Below, piece after piece: positions 22,439-35,155 of a stretch of 64,000 nucleotides of DNA. Where the stretch lies: assembly GCF_037176765.1 (NCBI RefSeq), contig NC_090021.1:56136953-56200952 (forward strand), in the 5' to 3' direction. The notes beneath the pieces are model-generated. The model was given only the letters and a program-made list of their open reading frames with translations, did not search any database and had not been told where the DNA came from. This stretch comes from Anolis sagrei (lineage: Eukaryota > Chordata > Lepidosauria > Squamata > Anolidae). The first letter of the stretch is position 1, and every line of letters begins with the position of its first letter. The position numbers were made by a program, and so were the translations under genes.

Positions 22439-22995
22439 CAGGCAGTCCCCGAGTTACAAACACTAGACTTACAAACAACTCATAGTTACAAATGGGAGTG
22501 AAACAATAGGAAGTGAAGGAAATATACCCCTTGGAAGGGAAATGAACTCCTGAAAGTTATCATGTGTGAAAGGTGGCTTTATCACCAATCCTTGTTTCCA
22601 CAACAAGCCACATTTTTCAAAATCCAATTATTGTGGAATCAGAAAGTGAAGTGAAATCTTTTGAACAGGAGCACAGACAGCAAAACAAACACCACAGGGG
22701 TATTTATTTATCATGTCATCAGCAACCATACCATGGTGTTACAATTCTAACAGAACAAAACAAACACACAGATTAAAAAGAAAAAAAACACACACACACA
22801 GATTTTGCAAACCAGAAGCAACCAGAGACCACGGGGGGTTAACCCTTCCATATACTATTCAAAGCTAAAGAAAAAACAAACCCATATTTTTGTTTAGAGT
22901 TACACTTTAAAAACATTCCTATTCTGACTTACATACAAATTCAACTTAAGAACAAAACAACAGAGCCTTTTTGTTCGTAACTTGGGGACTGCCTG
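22439..22995. mobile_element. Tigger/pogo-like MITE, copy B
   Basis: TIRs CAGGCAGTCCCCGAGTTAC and GTAACTTGGGGACTGCCTG are nearly perfect and flanked by TA. It is about 150 bp longer than the copy at 11358, with the extra sequence after the shared CAAACACCACAGGGGT (about 22700-22840). Confidence 0.85.
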
Positions 22996-24289
22996 TAGTT
23001 ACATTGCTTTGCTCATTGCAGCTGTTTAGGGATTATAAAATGAGGATAAACCCTGGAGCAGCCTACACCAGTGTATCGCAAGGAACCCTCATTTTTGTTT
23101 TGTTTTTTAGTGCAGAAATAGACAGTGTTCCCTAGCAGCGCATTTTTCGTCTGATTGCAGACTTTAAGCAAATCTCTATCACATATTTTTCATGTCATCC
23201 CACCATTCAACACTCATTTTCAATTTGTGTCATCTAGCTCCTCCCCCTTTATCCTACTTTAAACTGTGTGTAGAAGGGGCCTATGTGAATGTTGGAGGAA
23301 GTTATTGAAATATAGTGTAATGCTGCCTGGGAACCAGAAAAGAACTGTGATAAACCATCCAAAAGCACCCTCATGAGTTGGTGTCTATTGACAGCATTGC
23401 TAATTTCCAAAACTTTTAATATGTTTCTCCCAGTGTTATCTGCTGGCTTTACACATTTCAAAATAATACGTATTTGCTTATATTAAGCAGCCTCATCCTT
23501 CCCTTCTTCCTATATGCTTTTTGTATATAGCACCAGAGAGTCTATATAATAATCACGGTGGAGGCACAGCAGAAATATCTCTTCGAAATAAGTAGAAAAA
23601 CAGATTTCTGAACACAGCTTTAATATACTTAATTTTGTAGCCTTCACAAGTATAGGCAAAGTTAAATCAAAATGTGCCCTTCACTGTGAGCATCCAGTTA
23701 GTGCTGAGGTTATACAAAGCACTCCAGACCAGAGTATTTTCCAAACAAAAATGAATAGTGCTGTGTTCAGTTATTTGACCTGAAAATGTTTGATTCAGAA
23801 TTCCAAAGCAGCAATAATAGTAATTGTTCCTGCATTTTTCCAGACCGCAAACCGGTGGTATGAAGCTTTAATTTCTTGAGACATTTTGGACTTCAGATCC
23901 TTGAAGTCCCAGTCAGAATGGGGACAAAAAGTCATGTCTCCTTATAAAGGATCACATATCACCATTCTGCTAGTTTCAAGTTACCCATGAGTACATCCAC
24001 ACTGCAGAATTAATGCAGTTTGATGCCATTTTAACTGCTATAGCTCAATTCTGTGGAATAAGGGGAGATTATGGCCATTTTCTTCTGTGGTGACAAGGGG
24101 CTGATTTTATTGATTTTCTTGAGGGTGTAATTACATTCAATCACTCCAGCAACTTTTACAAGCGATTGAAGAAAATATTACAAAAACCGCTGAATGCAAT
24201 CCAGTTATACCAAAATAATGCATAGCCCCACACTTCTGAGGCAATATCATAGATTCATGTAACAAAGGAGTGGTCAGTGATGCTACATT

Positions 24290-24525
24290 TTTCCCTACAT
24301 CCCTGATTTTTCCCTACATACACTCCAACTTTCACTTGTTCAGTCAGATGAAGAAAAGCCTTCAGGGATGGAGTTTGAATGATGTAGCCAAAGTGGAAGG
24401 CACTATCAGTTACTGTATGGGGTACTGCCACAAAGATTTTTTTTCCAAAGTCAGTTTGATGAGTGGGTTCAAAGGTGGTGCAAATATAAATACAAAATAT
24501 CCACCTCACCTGATGGACACTATTT
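24290..24525 (+). pseudogene. mariner-like transposase C-terminal remnant
   Basis: One frame reads SNFHLFSQMKKSLQGWSLND and CHKDFFSK, then another QFDEWVQRWCK. These resemble the mariner SDFHLFxxLKxxLxGxxF and FDxxxxRWxKCI blocks. A frameshift lies between them. No terminal inverted repeats were recognised. Confidence 0.55.
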
Positions 24526-25424
24526 TGAATCATATGTTATAGACAAGGAGTTACTTTACACATATATGTAGTTGCTTATGTCCCATGTTGTTAATAAAGG
24601 AGTTATGACCTGACAGATATTCCTTTCAGTAGCAGGTAAAGAAAGTTTGAAGTTTGACCTTTAGATGTCCTGGTAATGAAAGATTGAAATTTAATTTCAG
24701 TACAGAAATTCAGATCACTGATTTTGCTTTGTTGTTTAGGTTTTATTTCTGTAATGTTCCATCACAACATGTTCACGGCTTTTATATTGGGACCCTGTAC
24801 GTGATGGGGAGGAGATTGGTGTCTGGCTAGCATCTCCATCCCTTCTGACCATGAAACGTGATGGCTGCAAAAGAAAAAAAGGCGTCATATGCTGATTTAT
24901 TGTGCTTAAAATGTCAAGTAATTATCAGTTTGTTTTCTGTGTGCAACATGTACTCATTTCTGCAAGAGATTCTAAATTTCCAAAAGTATTTTAGCAAATA
25001 ATATGAATGTATTACAATTTCTTTAAAACGCTCGCACTATAGATTGGCATTTATGCTTTTCAATCCATTTATACAGTTACTATATGTAGCTTTTGCATTA
25101 CTCCCTTAAATCTGCCTTACTTTTCCTTCAGATTTAGTTAAATGTGTATAGAACATTTAAGACTGGTGTCCAATTTAAGGCTATTTTTGAGGGAAATCTA
25201 TGTAGGAAGGAGCAATATAGCTACATTAGAGGTTTGGAAGGTCATTATATTCTAGAATTGTTGTCAATGTCCAGCTGACTCCCTTCAGCAACTGTGCGCA
25301 ATTTCCTAGTATACTAAAAAAAAACCCTATAACTACCTAAGGCCAAGACAAACCTTGCTTTCTTTGTTCATTTTACTTTAGGATCTTGGATAAAGTGAAC
25401 TCCAGTAGATACACCTTGAAACAG

Positions 25425-25530
25425 TGGATTCAAATTGCAAGAAGGAGATTGAGACTAAACATGAGGTAGGATTTCTTAATGGTGAGAGCTCTTACGACAG
25501 TGGAACAGACTAATGCTTCTTAAGTTATTT
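25425..25530 (+). mobile_element. Old CR1 fragment
   Basis: GATTCAAATTGCAAGAAGGA GATTGAGACTAAACATGAGG and GTGAGAGCTCTTACGACAGT GGAAC align with the CR1 segment at about 46318-46400 but are well diverged. Confidence 0.65.
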
Positions 25531-26042
25531 AATGCGGGGGACCAGGATTCCCCTCTCCCAGTGTAGTAGGGACTAATATCCTATTTGTATCCATTGGCTG
25601 CCACAGTTCTTCACTTTCCTGGAAACTCCCCAAGGATCAGCAGTTTATGGCTCACAGACTGGTACCAACACTTAGAGTAGAACTGGAACAGATTGTCCCA
25701 GAAGATGGTAGTCTCTTCATCACTGATTTATTTACATCTCCCGCCTGAGGGCTTCATTTCTCATATCTGTATTATTTAAAATGAATATATGCAGTACAAT
25801 CTCCCATATTCACTTGAATGGTATTTTTGGTTTGATTTACTCATCTTCTTCAAAATATGTCATCAGGGAGTATCTAGTTCCTCCTGTATTGTTTCATGGT
25901 ATTCTTGGACCAGAGGTGTTTCATTTGGTTTCAGTATTACTTGTGATTTCACACATGCATGCAAAGTCTGGGAATGTATCCCCTATAGGAATTAAGGCCA
26001 TACTATATATTATTGCTGTTTTTTAAATTATTGTTATTATAT

Positions 26043-26370
26043 GGCCCCCTGGTGGCACAGTGGGTTAAATTGCTAAGCTGCTGAACTTGCTGACCGAAAC
26101 ACTGGCGGTTCGAATACGGGGAGAGGGGTGAGTTCTCGCTGTTAGGCCTTGCTTCTGCCAATCTAGCAGTTCAAAAACATGCGAATGTGAGTAGATCAAT
26201 AGGTATCCCATCGGCAGGAATGTAATGGCATTCCATGCAGTCATGCTCGCCACATGAGCTAGGAGACATCTATGAACAATGCCAGCTCTTTGGCTTAGAA
26301 ATGAAGATGAGCACCACCCCCCGGAGTCAGACACAGCTAGACTTAATGTCAGGGGAAACCTTTACCTTTA
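26043..26370 (+). mobile_element. Full-length CCTTTACCTTT-tailed tRNA-derived SINE
   Basis: Head GGCCCCCTGGTGGCACAGTG, B-box-like GGCGGTTCGAATACG, body GTGAGTAGATCAATAGGTA, end CCCGGAGTCAGACACAGC and AGGGGAAACCTTTACCTTTA. Same family as 9975-10307. Confidence 0.88.
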
Positions 26371-27169
26371 CAATTATATATATTCCATCCTTTCTGGGAC
26401 CCTAGGCAGCTTACAAATGTTACCACATTGCTTCAATTGTAAGACACCATCAATTGTAAGACATACTACCTCCACCAACAAAAATATATTATGGTATAGC
26501 AGGATATACCTGTGATTCTAAGACACACACAATTTTAGAGATGTTTATATAGGGAAAATGTGCATCTTAGAATTGAAGAAATTCTGTAAAACTATTAAAA
26601 TGCTTATAAACAGTAAAACACCAAATTGTCATCATTGAAATGGAATTAAAACTACCCATACAATGAAAACAATTAAAATCCATTAAAAACAAAACAAAAA
26701 CAAAACCTCAGCACAATAGCACAAGATTGTAGAGCCCAGGAGGCTCATAATACATGATAACAGTTCTTAAGTTAGCCTGGAGTTAAGCTCTATGTATTGC
26801 AACTTTCCAGTTTTTGATTTGGTAATTGAGGAGAGCAGCAATAGAATAAGAATAAAATTATTACTCTTGGCCTACATTCTTATACATCTTTTAGCATAAC
26901 ATTTCTGAAAAGTTGTAATAGTATGCAGTATGACAATTATTACAATTCATTTTGTGTACTTCTCTTCCCCCTCCCCCCCCCCCCTCTCACCTCAACCCCA
27001 AGACGAAAATACCTAGAAAATGTATTTTTGGTATTTGGAAATTTCATTGAATGCTGCAAACATTTTGTGTATTAGATTACTTTTATTTTCTTACTTATTC
27101 CAAAGTGTAAATAAACTTGAGAAATAACTAACCTAAGAGAATTTGTCATTTAGGCAATAGAGTTAACCA

Positions 27170-27308
27170 GTGGTAGTAACCATGCGGCCTTCCAGCTGTT
27201 GAACTACAACTCTAAGAATTATTAACCACTGACTACGCTGGGGCTCATGGAAGGTGCAGTCCAACAACATCAGAAGGGGGGGGGGTGCATTTTGGCCACC
27301 CTTCAACT
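27170..27308. repeat. Possible hAT-type MITE
   Basis: GCGGCCTTCCAGCTGTTGAA CTACAACTC and the inverted-looking right part (ACATCAGAAGG...TGGCCACCC) resemble hAT MITEs; no duplication was found. Confidence 0.4.
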
Positions 27309-27737
27309 AAAATTTAGCTCATTTAGCTCAGTTCTCTTATCAGTTCAGGATATGTGTTTTCTTCTCTTGGCTGCAACACAAATTGAAATACTCTTTATCT
27401 GGCCCATACTCTTAGGCTTAATCTACATCCCATATGAAGAAATGATGAATAGACTTACTGTAGTAAACATTATTCTGCTTCGCTTGATGATACTGTCGAC
27501 AGATCCATTTTTTCCTGCAGTAGTACTTGTCAAACTTGGGGGACTTAAAACCTTTTATAAATAAGTCAGAAAAATCACAAATTATGTAGATAAGTACAAT
27601 ATTTTTTTAAAATTCCAGACTAAAGAATACTTGATTTTATAGAATTATTTTCAGGGAACATTCCTAATATGTAAAGTTTACTGGTTTTTAAAAAGTTTTT
27701 ATTATTTATAACTGCATAGCAATACTTAGTGGTAGAT

Positions 27738-27905
27738 CAACATGGTGTAGTGGTTTGAGTATCATGTTTCAACTCTGGAGATTCAGGTCAAAATCCCTAC
27801 TCAGGAGTAAAAACTCACTCTATGACCTTGACATTATCTTAGCCCCAGAGGAAGACAGAGACAAGAAGTGCCATGATAGGGTCACCTTAGAGTCTCCATA
27901 AATAA
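27738..27905 (+). mobile_element. tRNA-derived SINE fragment (5' part)
   Basis: ATGGTGTAGTGGTTTGAGTA (A box), CTCTGGAGATTCAGGTCAAA ATCCC (B box), then TATGACCTTGACATTATCTT AGCCCCAGAGGAAG. Pattern of the common squamate trp-box SINE. Confidence 0.7.
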
Positions 27906-28594
27906 AAAAAGACTTCAAGGTACATAATAGCAAAATCAATATTTTTTCCAGTTTTACATATGAGCTTGTAGTTTCAGCTGGAATAGTTGAAGCTGAAAAA
28001 TGAAACAGTTGAAACTGTTCTCTTCTACTTCTGTTTACAGAAAAGAAAAAAGTTATAAATAAACATAAAATTGACCCTATGTGCTTGTGTTGAATAAGTT
28101 TGTCCAAGGAACTCAGACCATCTACAGAAGCTATTAAACAACAAACATTTTACTGCAGCCTGTCTTCTTAAATCTATTTTAGTTATTTGTGCTGTACTTG
28201 TAGAAGTTCATGTCCAACCCCATCCACACAGCCAATAGAATTGTTGCCTCAAATCCAGTGATTCTTTCTCTCTATATATACTATTTCTGTATATATTGAA
28301 ATTCATGATATTCCATCAAACAACTGTCTAGCAGGCTATCAGGAGCATAAGTCTCCTGGATATTTCCCTATGTTTCTTAGCCAAATCAAAATATGTTTCT
28401 GGTGTGATTTTGGTAGTACCAGTATATTCAAAGTGTGGAAGTTGAATGGTTGTCTATTACTAATTTATAACCTGAAAGAAAAATAAATAAAAAGAATAAA
28501 ATTATTGCATTCATGATCACATATATGGGCTTGCTCCTTTGCAGAGCATGAACTTGGGACTTTCTAAGTATTTGGTAGTAATACTGCTTGTCAA

Positions 28595-28672
28595 GAAAAT
28601 CCAATGATAGGTTTGCCTTAGGTCAACCATAAATTGAAAATGACTTGAAGGCAACCAGTTGGCCATAACAAC
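28595..28672 (+). mobile_element. SINE 3' end fragment
   Basis: AATGATAGGTTTGCCTTAGG TCAACCATAAATTG followed by AAATGACTTGAAGGCAACC matches the usual 3' end of the SINE type seen at 27738. Confidence 0.6.
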
Positions 28673-28850
28673 AAAGACTGTCTCCCTTCCATCAAAGAAT
28701 GATCAGGTTGAAGATACTTTCCCATGCTCAAATAGGACAGTGGGATTTGCACAGCAAAAACAACAAGACTGTCTCCCTCCCATCAGAGAAAGAGCAGGTT
28801 GAAGATACTTTGTCATCCTCAAAGAGGACAGTGGATTTTACTCTGTTTTG
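28665..28850 (+). repeat. 91-bp tandem duplication
   Basis: GACTGTCTCCCTTCCATCA with CAGGTTGAAGATACTTT begins at 28676 and again at 28767, with similar text (AGGACAGTGG) closing both units. Confidence 0.85.
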
Positions 28851-31340
28851 TACTAATGTAAACACCTTCATTGCTCTGAGTGCTTCTCAATGGTTGTGCA
28901 GGCCAACTGTGTGATTTCCATTCTATAGGATGACATTCCAGAACAAGGATCAATGGCTATTAACCAGGTAGTCCCTCCATATTGACATGTTGCAACACTA
29001 ATGGTGATCAGTGTTTTCTGCTGCTTCCTGATATTTTGTGATGTTACACCACACAGCACCACTGTATTGTAGTATTTTAACAAGCAATATGTTATTTTCC
29101 TTGCTCGTTGTCTTGTCTCTCACAAGGGAACTGTGGCTCTGTTGTTTGCATCAATGGCTACTTTTAATGGCCTCTTACATTGCAGGGGAAAGAAATGTTA
29201 ATAGATAATCTGAGCATGTCTAACTTTGAAATCCTCAATCAATACTCGATTCAGTTATGGAGGATGGACTATTTCACCATTGGAAAACCCATACATGAAC
29301 TTGTTCAGATCCTGCTTATAAATAGCTTTCTTAATCATCAGGCTGTATAGAAAAGGGAATGTGAAAAGTAAGGAATCAGTTATAGTATATAAAGACTTCT
29401 GTCTAGTAACCACTTGTGTAACTATTCACAAATGTTACCCTATTAGTATCAGATTACTATATTATCCACTCTTTTTTTCTTTGTTTATGTTGTGTTTTTT
29501 TTTCTGCTGACTCCAGCAATGCACAATAAAAAGCATTTTCAAGTATTATTCTAAAACAATCTGAAAACTATTTATCATTACCCGAAGCAGATTAGTTTTT
29601 CTGATTGAATAATTTTGTAGGATGTGATTATTTTGGTTCATGAAACACTTCATTACTCCCATACAGAAAGCATTTCTATAGCATACAGTTTACCATAATT
29701 AGTTTCCATTTTCTTTTGAGACAATTATTGTACTATTGTACTGTGGGGACTGCCCCCTCTTATATACATATAAATGCTGAAAACTGAAATAGTTGGCCCT
29801 CCCTTTGGAGTAGCACAAATGCAAGAGTATTTGGAGTAGGACTATGCATGCCTGCAGCTCAGTTGAAGCTGCCCTAGCCGTTCTCACTTTACACTCAGCC
29901 TGCCTATGTAAAGGAAGCAGCAAACACTCCTCAGATGCAAACAGCAATGTCTATCACCCATTGCAGCTCAGAAACCCTAGCCTGGTTTCTGGACACTTGC
30001 AACTAGATCTTGATGATTACTCTTTTGCACGTTCCTCTGCCAGTCTTAGTTTTTCTAGCTACTGAGATTCCTTGACTTCTTGACTTCTGGGCTGCTATTT
30101 ATTACCTATTACTTATGCGGAATCTCTTCTTTCTCTGTTAGGACAAATTGAAAGTAATTTCTGCTTTCATTCTATACAATATGGAGCAGCAGCTAATTTT
30201 GGTTATGCATCCTTCTGCAGTTTCCCATGCTTGTGTTACTGTCATTGCAGGATTGGATATGTAATTGCTCATTCCCTTTCTCTTTTTTGTTTCTGAACAT
30301 GAATTACTCTTCTTATGTGCAACTCAAATTCCTATGCTTTTTCCTCAAAGGTAATTCTAATTTTGGAACTTTATTTCAATACTACATTTAGGAGTTGGAG
30401 TTCTGAGAGAACATGTATATAGTTAGATTTCCCACCTTCAGCTCTACCCTCTTACCTGGGAATAAGCAACACTAAATTTATAGTTTCTTCTGAACTAATA
30501 TATCTAAAAAGATTTTAATTATAGATGAATGACGCTATGTCTAATATTCATATTTACTTAAGTTTGCTATGTGTTATTTCTATATCAGTTTTACAGTTTG
30601 TTAAGAAAAATCTACATATTTTAAATGCTGCACAAAATATGCCTTCTTGTATACATTCAAGTTCATTTATAATTTTGACCAGCACTCCTCTCAATATATA
30701 CCTTTTGCATACATTCTGTATGTATGCATTTTATATATAATTTTTTCTGTTTGCATTTTAATTGGAGAACAGAATCACAGAAGTCTGAAAATTGAAGGAT
30801 AACTGTATATTACAATGTGAATCAAATGAATTTTCTTCATCCTTGATTCTGAGTGAGCTTCAGATTTCAGGTTCTTTTCTATAGGCTACATTTCTTTTTG
30901 CCTTGAGTCTCTTTGTGAAGAATTTAATTTTTGCACACAGAATAACATGTTCAAGCAAAAATGCTATTCCAAATAAAAACTATGTTGAAGAGAGAGAGAC
31001 ATTGATTATTTCTGAGTGACTGGAAGCAATGTTATTTTGACCTAAATGTTGTGTAACCACATGGATATCGTGACTCATCTTCCACTATTCATGCTATCTA
31101 AATCTTCCTCAAGAGGGTAGCTGTCCAAACCAATTATCCAACACCATGTGTGTGTGACCTCGATTCTCTTTTCCTTAAAATCATATTTGTTCATGTTAAA
31201 TTTCTCTTAGTTGCTATCATTTTAATGATTCTCTTATTCTCTGCAGTATCAGTATCTATAATAGCATTTTGTAGTAAAATATCAAAGAGCTGAGTGGTAC
31301 TTTTAAGGCCAACAGATTGATTACACAGCCTATCAAAAAA
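28851..31340. other. No gene or repeat recognised
   Basis: AT-rich sequence in the presumed WDR64 3' part or the intergenic interval. Nothing recognisable. A WDR64 terminal exon could hide here but was not identified. Confidence 0.5.
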
Positions 31341-31686
31341 GTTTCTTAGATATGGTTGTCATGATTATCTATGGACGAGTAGATGGCAAGTGGTAGATGT
31401 TTTATGTTCTGAGTCTCAAAAACTAGAGGTGCTAGGGGAAAGCTGGTGCCAATTTTGGAATCAGCAGGCAGAATATATCCAGAAACAGGGCTAACATTCG
31501 AGGCACCAAAATGTGTGTTGGCCAGTGTTATAGCATGAGCTATAACATGAACTTTCATCATCATCATCACTTTATTTCTTAATTAGTCACTCTCCATCAA
31601 GGTGCTCCGAGTGACTTACAATTTAAAACAGTTAAAATAATTTAAATAATTTAAATTAATTAAAATAATTTTAAAAAATATAAAAC

Positions 31687-31752
31687 TTTCAATATAAAAA
31701 CATTCAAGATAAAAACATTCAACATAAAAACATTCAACATAAAAACATTCAG
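31687..31752 (+). repeat. 15-bp tandem repeat (ATAAAAACATTCAAC)n
   Basis: Four near-identical copies in a row, inside an older AT-rich LINE-like tail (31570-31830). Confidence 0.85.
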
Positions 31753-31937
31753 CAGTGACTATGGCAAAATTTGATCCAGTTACTTAAATGCACAACCAAA
31801 CAGCCAAGTCTTGAGCGCCTTTAAAGCAATAGCATGAGCACTTATAAGTGTCTCTTATTTTCAGTCTGTCTGTTTGCAGTGCCATCTTAACACAGGGATA
31901 TGATGGCTATTGGCCCACAAGCATAGAGGCCCTGTGC

Positions 31938-31982
<45 letters not shown>
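31938..31982 (+). repeat. Compound (TA)n(GA)n microsatellite
   Basis: An alternating TA tract followed directly by an alternating GA tract. Confidence 0.95.
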
Positions 31983-32759
31983 CCAGTATTTAACACTAAT
32001 TTTTTGATCAACATTCATATCACTTGTTAACTTGATAGAAGGAAAAACATTATGACTTGTAATGGTGAGCAATATTTTGGAAGCAGAATGGATTCACAAG
32101 CACCATAAAGCCTCATAGTGCCTTCCAAAGGAAACTAAACCTTGATAACCACTCCTCACAGAACGGAGAGACCATAATGGTACCAAAAACATAAATGCAT
32201 TTTAAATTCAAAAACATCTTAAGGTTGTGAGGTTTATGTCATCAAGAAGCAGGTTTTAATGAACCAGAACTTACCCCTTTTGATACCTAACTAAAATAGC
32301 TGAAATGTGATGCTGTCTCAATTTACACTCATTTAAAGTTTCCCCCGACATTAACTGAGATATTGGTGATTTCAAAGGGCACAGTGGGGAATAACAGAAG
32401 CAAAAACCTTGAAGGTTTTATAGTTTCTTTGATGGAAAGTGTAACACAATTTTCTTGGACCAATAAACTAGAAATGGAAAGAATGTCAAATGCCATAAAT
32501 TGTGTAGAGAAAATGTATTGGGATAATGGCATATAAAAGTCTCATAAGAACCATTCTGGGTCAAATAAAAGGACTATTTATTCTAGCATTTTGTTCCCAC
32601 ACTAGGTAGCTCACAAACTACATTAGTGCAACTCTGCTGTCCTGCTGTTGTTCCTAGAAAGTGCTTATCAGGTGGATTCTGACTCTGATAATTAAAATGC
32701 TGTATTGTAATCATCTATCGGTATATAAATGTCAAAGTATGTATGTTGGTTGATTGATT

Positions 32760-32870
32760 TGTGCCACGAAGGCTTGATGGATCTAGCTCAAACTTGGCAC
32801 ATATATATGGCTTTCCAGATCTGGATCAAACTCAGCACACATTCCCATGATTACCCAACTTCAAATAATT
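32760..32870 (+). repeat. Fragment of the satellite-like unit found in the SPIN-like element
   Basis: GATGGATCTAGCTCAAACTT GGCAC matches GATGGATCTGGACCAAACTT GGCAC at 14109, inside 13700-14698. Confidence 0.55.
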
Positions 32871-33234
32871 GCAGATGTACAACTACAAAATCAACTCCAT
32901 TTTGAAGCCAGAGCCAAGGGAAAGAATGAAGAAAGCACCAATTCAGGGACAAATCTAAGGGAGTGGCTGAGGGAACAAAGAGGATTAGTTGCTGCTAGAT
33001 GTCATGGCCCTCTTTCAGGCATGTGTTGTTTGAGGACTAGATTGCTCAGAGGTGGAATGAACCCTGTGATCGTGTGGCTGAGGTGGGTGGTCTGAGCTTC
33101 TTTCTAGGCCTTGCTTGAGGCATAGGAGGACTCCCTGGTAGAAAATGGTAGGAAAGCAAGGAAGAGACCTTTGCCAGCATCACTGTAGCCTAGAATAAGT
33201 TGATTCCGCCCACCACCTGCCTACCACAAGGGAA

Positions 33235-33425
33235 AGGGGGAAGTAAGGAAAGAAGGCAGGCAGGAAGGCAGAAGAAGGAAGGAATGAAAGTAAGAAAGGA
33301 AAGAAAGAAAGGGAAGAGGGAGGGCAGAAAAAGAAGGGAAGGAAATTATGAAACAAAAAAGAAAGACAAATCAGGGAGGAGACAGAGAGGGAAGAAAAAA
33401 GAAAGGAGGATAAAGGAAGGAAGTA
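33235..33425 (+). repeat. 190-bp purine tract (GGAA/GAAA-rich)
   Basis: Almost pure A/G on the plus strand; its open frame is low-complexity and not called as a gene. Confidence 0.9.
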
Positions 33426-33639
33426 GTTATTTTATTATAGTGCTATACAGTTTTGTTTGAATGCTTGTATATTTTTACATATTGCCACTAACAAATGAGA
33501 AAATATTGGAAATGTATATTATCTTTAAAATCATATATTTCAAAAAATAGAAATGAAAGGTTTTTATGAGAGATGTGTCCCTATATATTTTGTTAGTACA
33601 AATTATGTGTGGATCTGTATCTCTTATAAGAAGTTAGTT

Positions 33640-33745
33640 TAACTTCCAGTTTGCTAGTAAAACTGGATTACTGTGTTGCGAAATGATGCATGTCTCAAAA
33701 CTGTATCACCAACATGACATGTTTGGAAAGCTCTGCTCTAAATTT
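33640..33745 (-). repeat. Unclassified MITE-like fragment
   Basis: TTGCGAAATGATGCATGTCT, CACCAACATGACATGTTTGG AAAGCTCTG resembles a repeat motif frequent in vertebrates; family unknown. Confidence 0.35.
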
Positions 33746-34254
33746 TTCTTGACACTCCCTAAATATCTGCTTTAGAAGACTGGAAAATGAACCAGAATAG
33801 TGTGGTGGGTATTGCCTGCCCCTCTTCCTCCCCTTTCCATGACACAGATTTCTTTTTGAGCTCCAATTTCTTGTGTTCACCTGGCCTTCTTATTCTCATG
33901 TTTCAGATTGAAGGTTGCAGCTGAAGGATTGAGGCATTTGCTAAGGTGAAGTTGGAAGGAGGGACTCCCTTATTCACAGCCCAGTCTCCAAACATACAAC
34001 AAGGAGATGCCATAATGCAGAAATATCTACTGGAGGCATGCATGGGGAAAGCATCACAAATATAAGGGGAGACTAGTTCACTTAAGGTAGGGCAAACTAA
34101 AGTTTGATATGTTCATAAAAGAATCAAACTTGGCACTAAGAATTCAGTGCTACAAAACATTACTAGAGATTCAGTAGGGCTTGTCATCTCTTTAGAGAAT
34201 CAGACCTTAAGGATGTAATGCAAACTTTCCCAAGAATAAGCTGTATTAAGAGCT

Positions 34255-34460
34255 GTCATCGCCCTCTTCCAAGCCAGGCCCAGGAGGATCTTGTCATCTT
34301 CCTCTTCCAAGCCAGACCCAGGAGGGTCTCCTCATTTCCCTCTTCCAAGCTGGGCCCAGGAGGGCCTTGTCATCGCCCTAATCGAAGCCAGGCTCAGGAG
34401 GGTCTCATCACCTCCCTCTTCCATGACAGCCCCGGGAGGTTCTTGTCATCGCCCTTCCAC
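34255..34460 (+). repeat. Minisatellite, 38-bp unit, about 5 copies
   Basis: The block CCAGGCCCAGGAGG with CTTGTCATCGCCCTCTTCCA recurs with anchor positions 34273, 34311, 34349, 34387 and 34425, an exact 38-bp spacing. A LINE-like 3' tail (GGGCGGTATATAAATAAATA) follows at about 34565. Confidence 0.9.
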
Positions 34461-34604
34461 CAGTCCGCTGTGGCTCCAGTGGATTTGTTCTTTGTTCACT
34501 TTGGCATTGAATGTTTGCCACTCTGTTACTTCGTTGTAAACTGCGTGAGTCCCTTTGGGGAAATAGGGCGGTATATAAATAAATAAATTATTATTATTAT
34601 TCAG

Positions 34605-35095
34605 TTCTTGTGGGGTTTTTTCGGGTTATATGGCCATGTTCTAGAGGCATTTCTCCTGACGTTTCGCCTGCATCTATGGCAAGCATCCTCAGAGGTGAGG
34701 TCTGCTGGAGCTGGGAAAAAAGGGGTTTATATATCTGTGGAATGACCAGGGTGAGACAAAGGGCTTTTGTAAGTTGGGCTAGGTGTGAATCTTTCAACTG
34801 ACCACCTTGATTAGCATACAATGGGCTGACTGTGCCTGGAGCAAACTCTTCTTGAAAGGTGATTAGATGTCCCTGCCTGTTTTTCTCTCAGCTGTTTTTG
34901 CTGTTGCAATTTTAGAATTTTTTAATACTGGTAGCCAGATTTTGTTCATTTTCATGGTTTCTTCCTTTCAGTTGAAATTGTCCACATGTTTGTGGATTTC
35001 AATGGCTTCTCTGTGTAGTCTGACATGGTTGTGAGAGTGGTCCAGCATTTTTGTGTTCTCAAATAAAATGCTGTGTCCAGGTTGGTTCATCAGGT
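34605..35095 (-). mobile_element. Penelope-like element 3' end, minus
   Basis: The complement of the copy at 15056: GATGAACCAACCTGGACACA, the MKMNKIWLPVL-type C-terminus near 34930, and the UTR with GCATCTATGGCAAGCATCCT and GGCCATATAACCCGAAAAAA. Bounded by ATT-rich microsatellites on both sides. Confidence 0.8.
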
Positions 35096-35096
35096 T

Positions 35097-35155
35097 ATTA
35101 TATAATAATAATTATTATATAATAATTATTAAATTATAATAATTATTATTATTCA
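35097..35155 (+). repeat. AT-rich (TAATAATTAT)n microsatellite
   Basis: Imperfect ATT/AAT runs next to the Penelope-like copy at 34605-35095. Confidence 0.85.

Noticed and set aside
24255-24533. 92-codon minus-strand frame
   Set aside because: It is the antisense of the mariner-like transposase remnant.
27960-28045. Possible WDR64 exon on the minus strand (strong acceptor TTTTCTGTAAACAG and a short open frame)
   Set aside because: In the required phase 0 the second codon is a stop. No good donor or recognisable protein pattern follows.
29844-30065. 73-codon plus-strand frame
   Set aside because: No homology pattern and no promoter or splice context.
31346-31570. 74-codon minus-strand frame
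   Set aside because: It starts in a CAT microsatellite. The remainder looks like decayed repeat without identifiable family.
33200-33460. Lys/Glu/Arg-rich 86-codon frame
   Set aside because: It is a translation of the purine tract.
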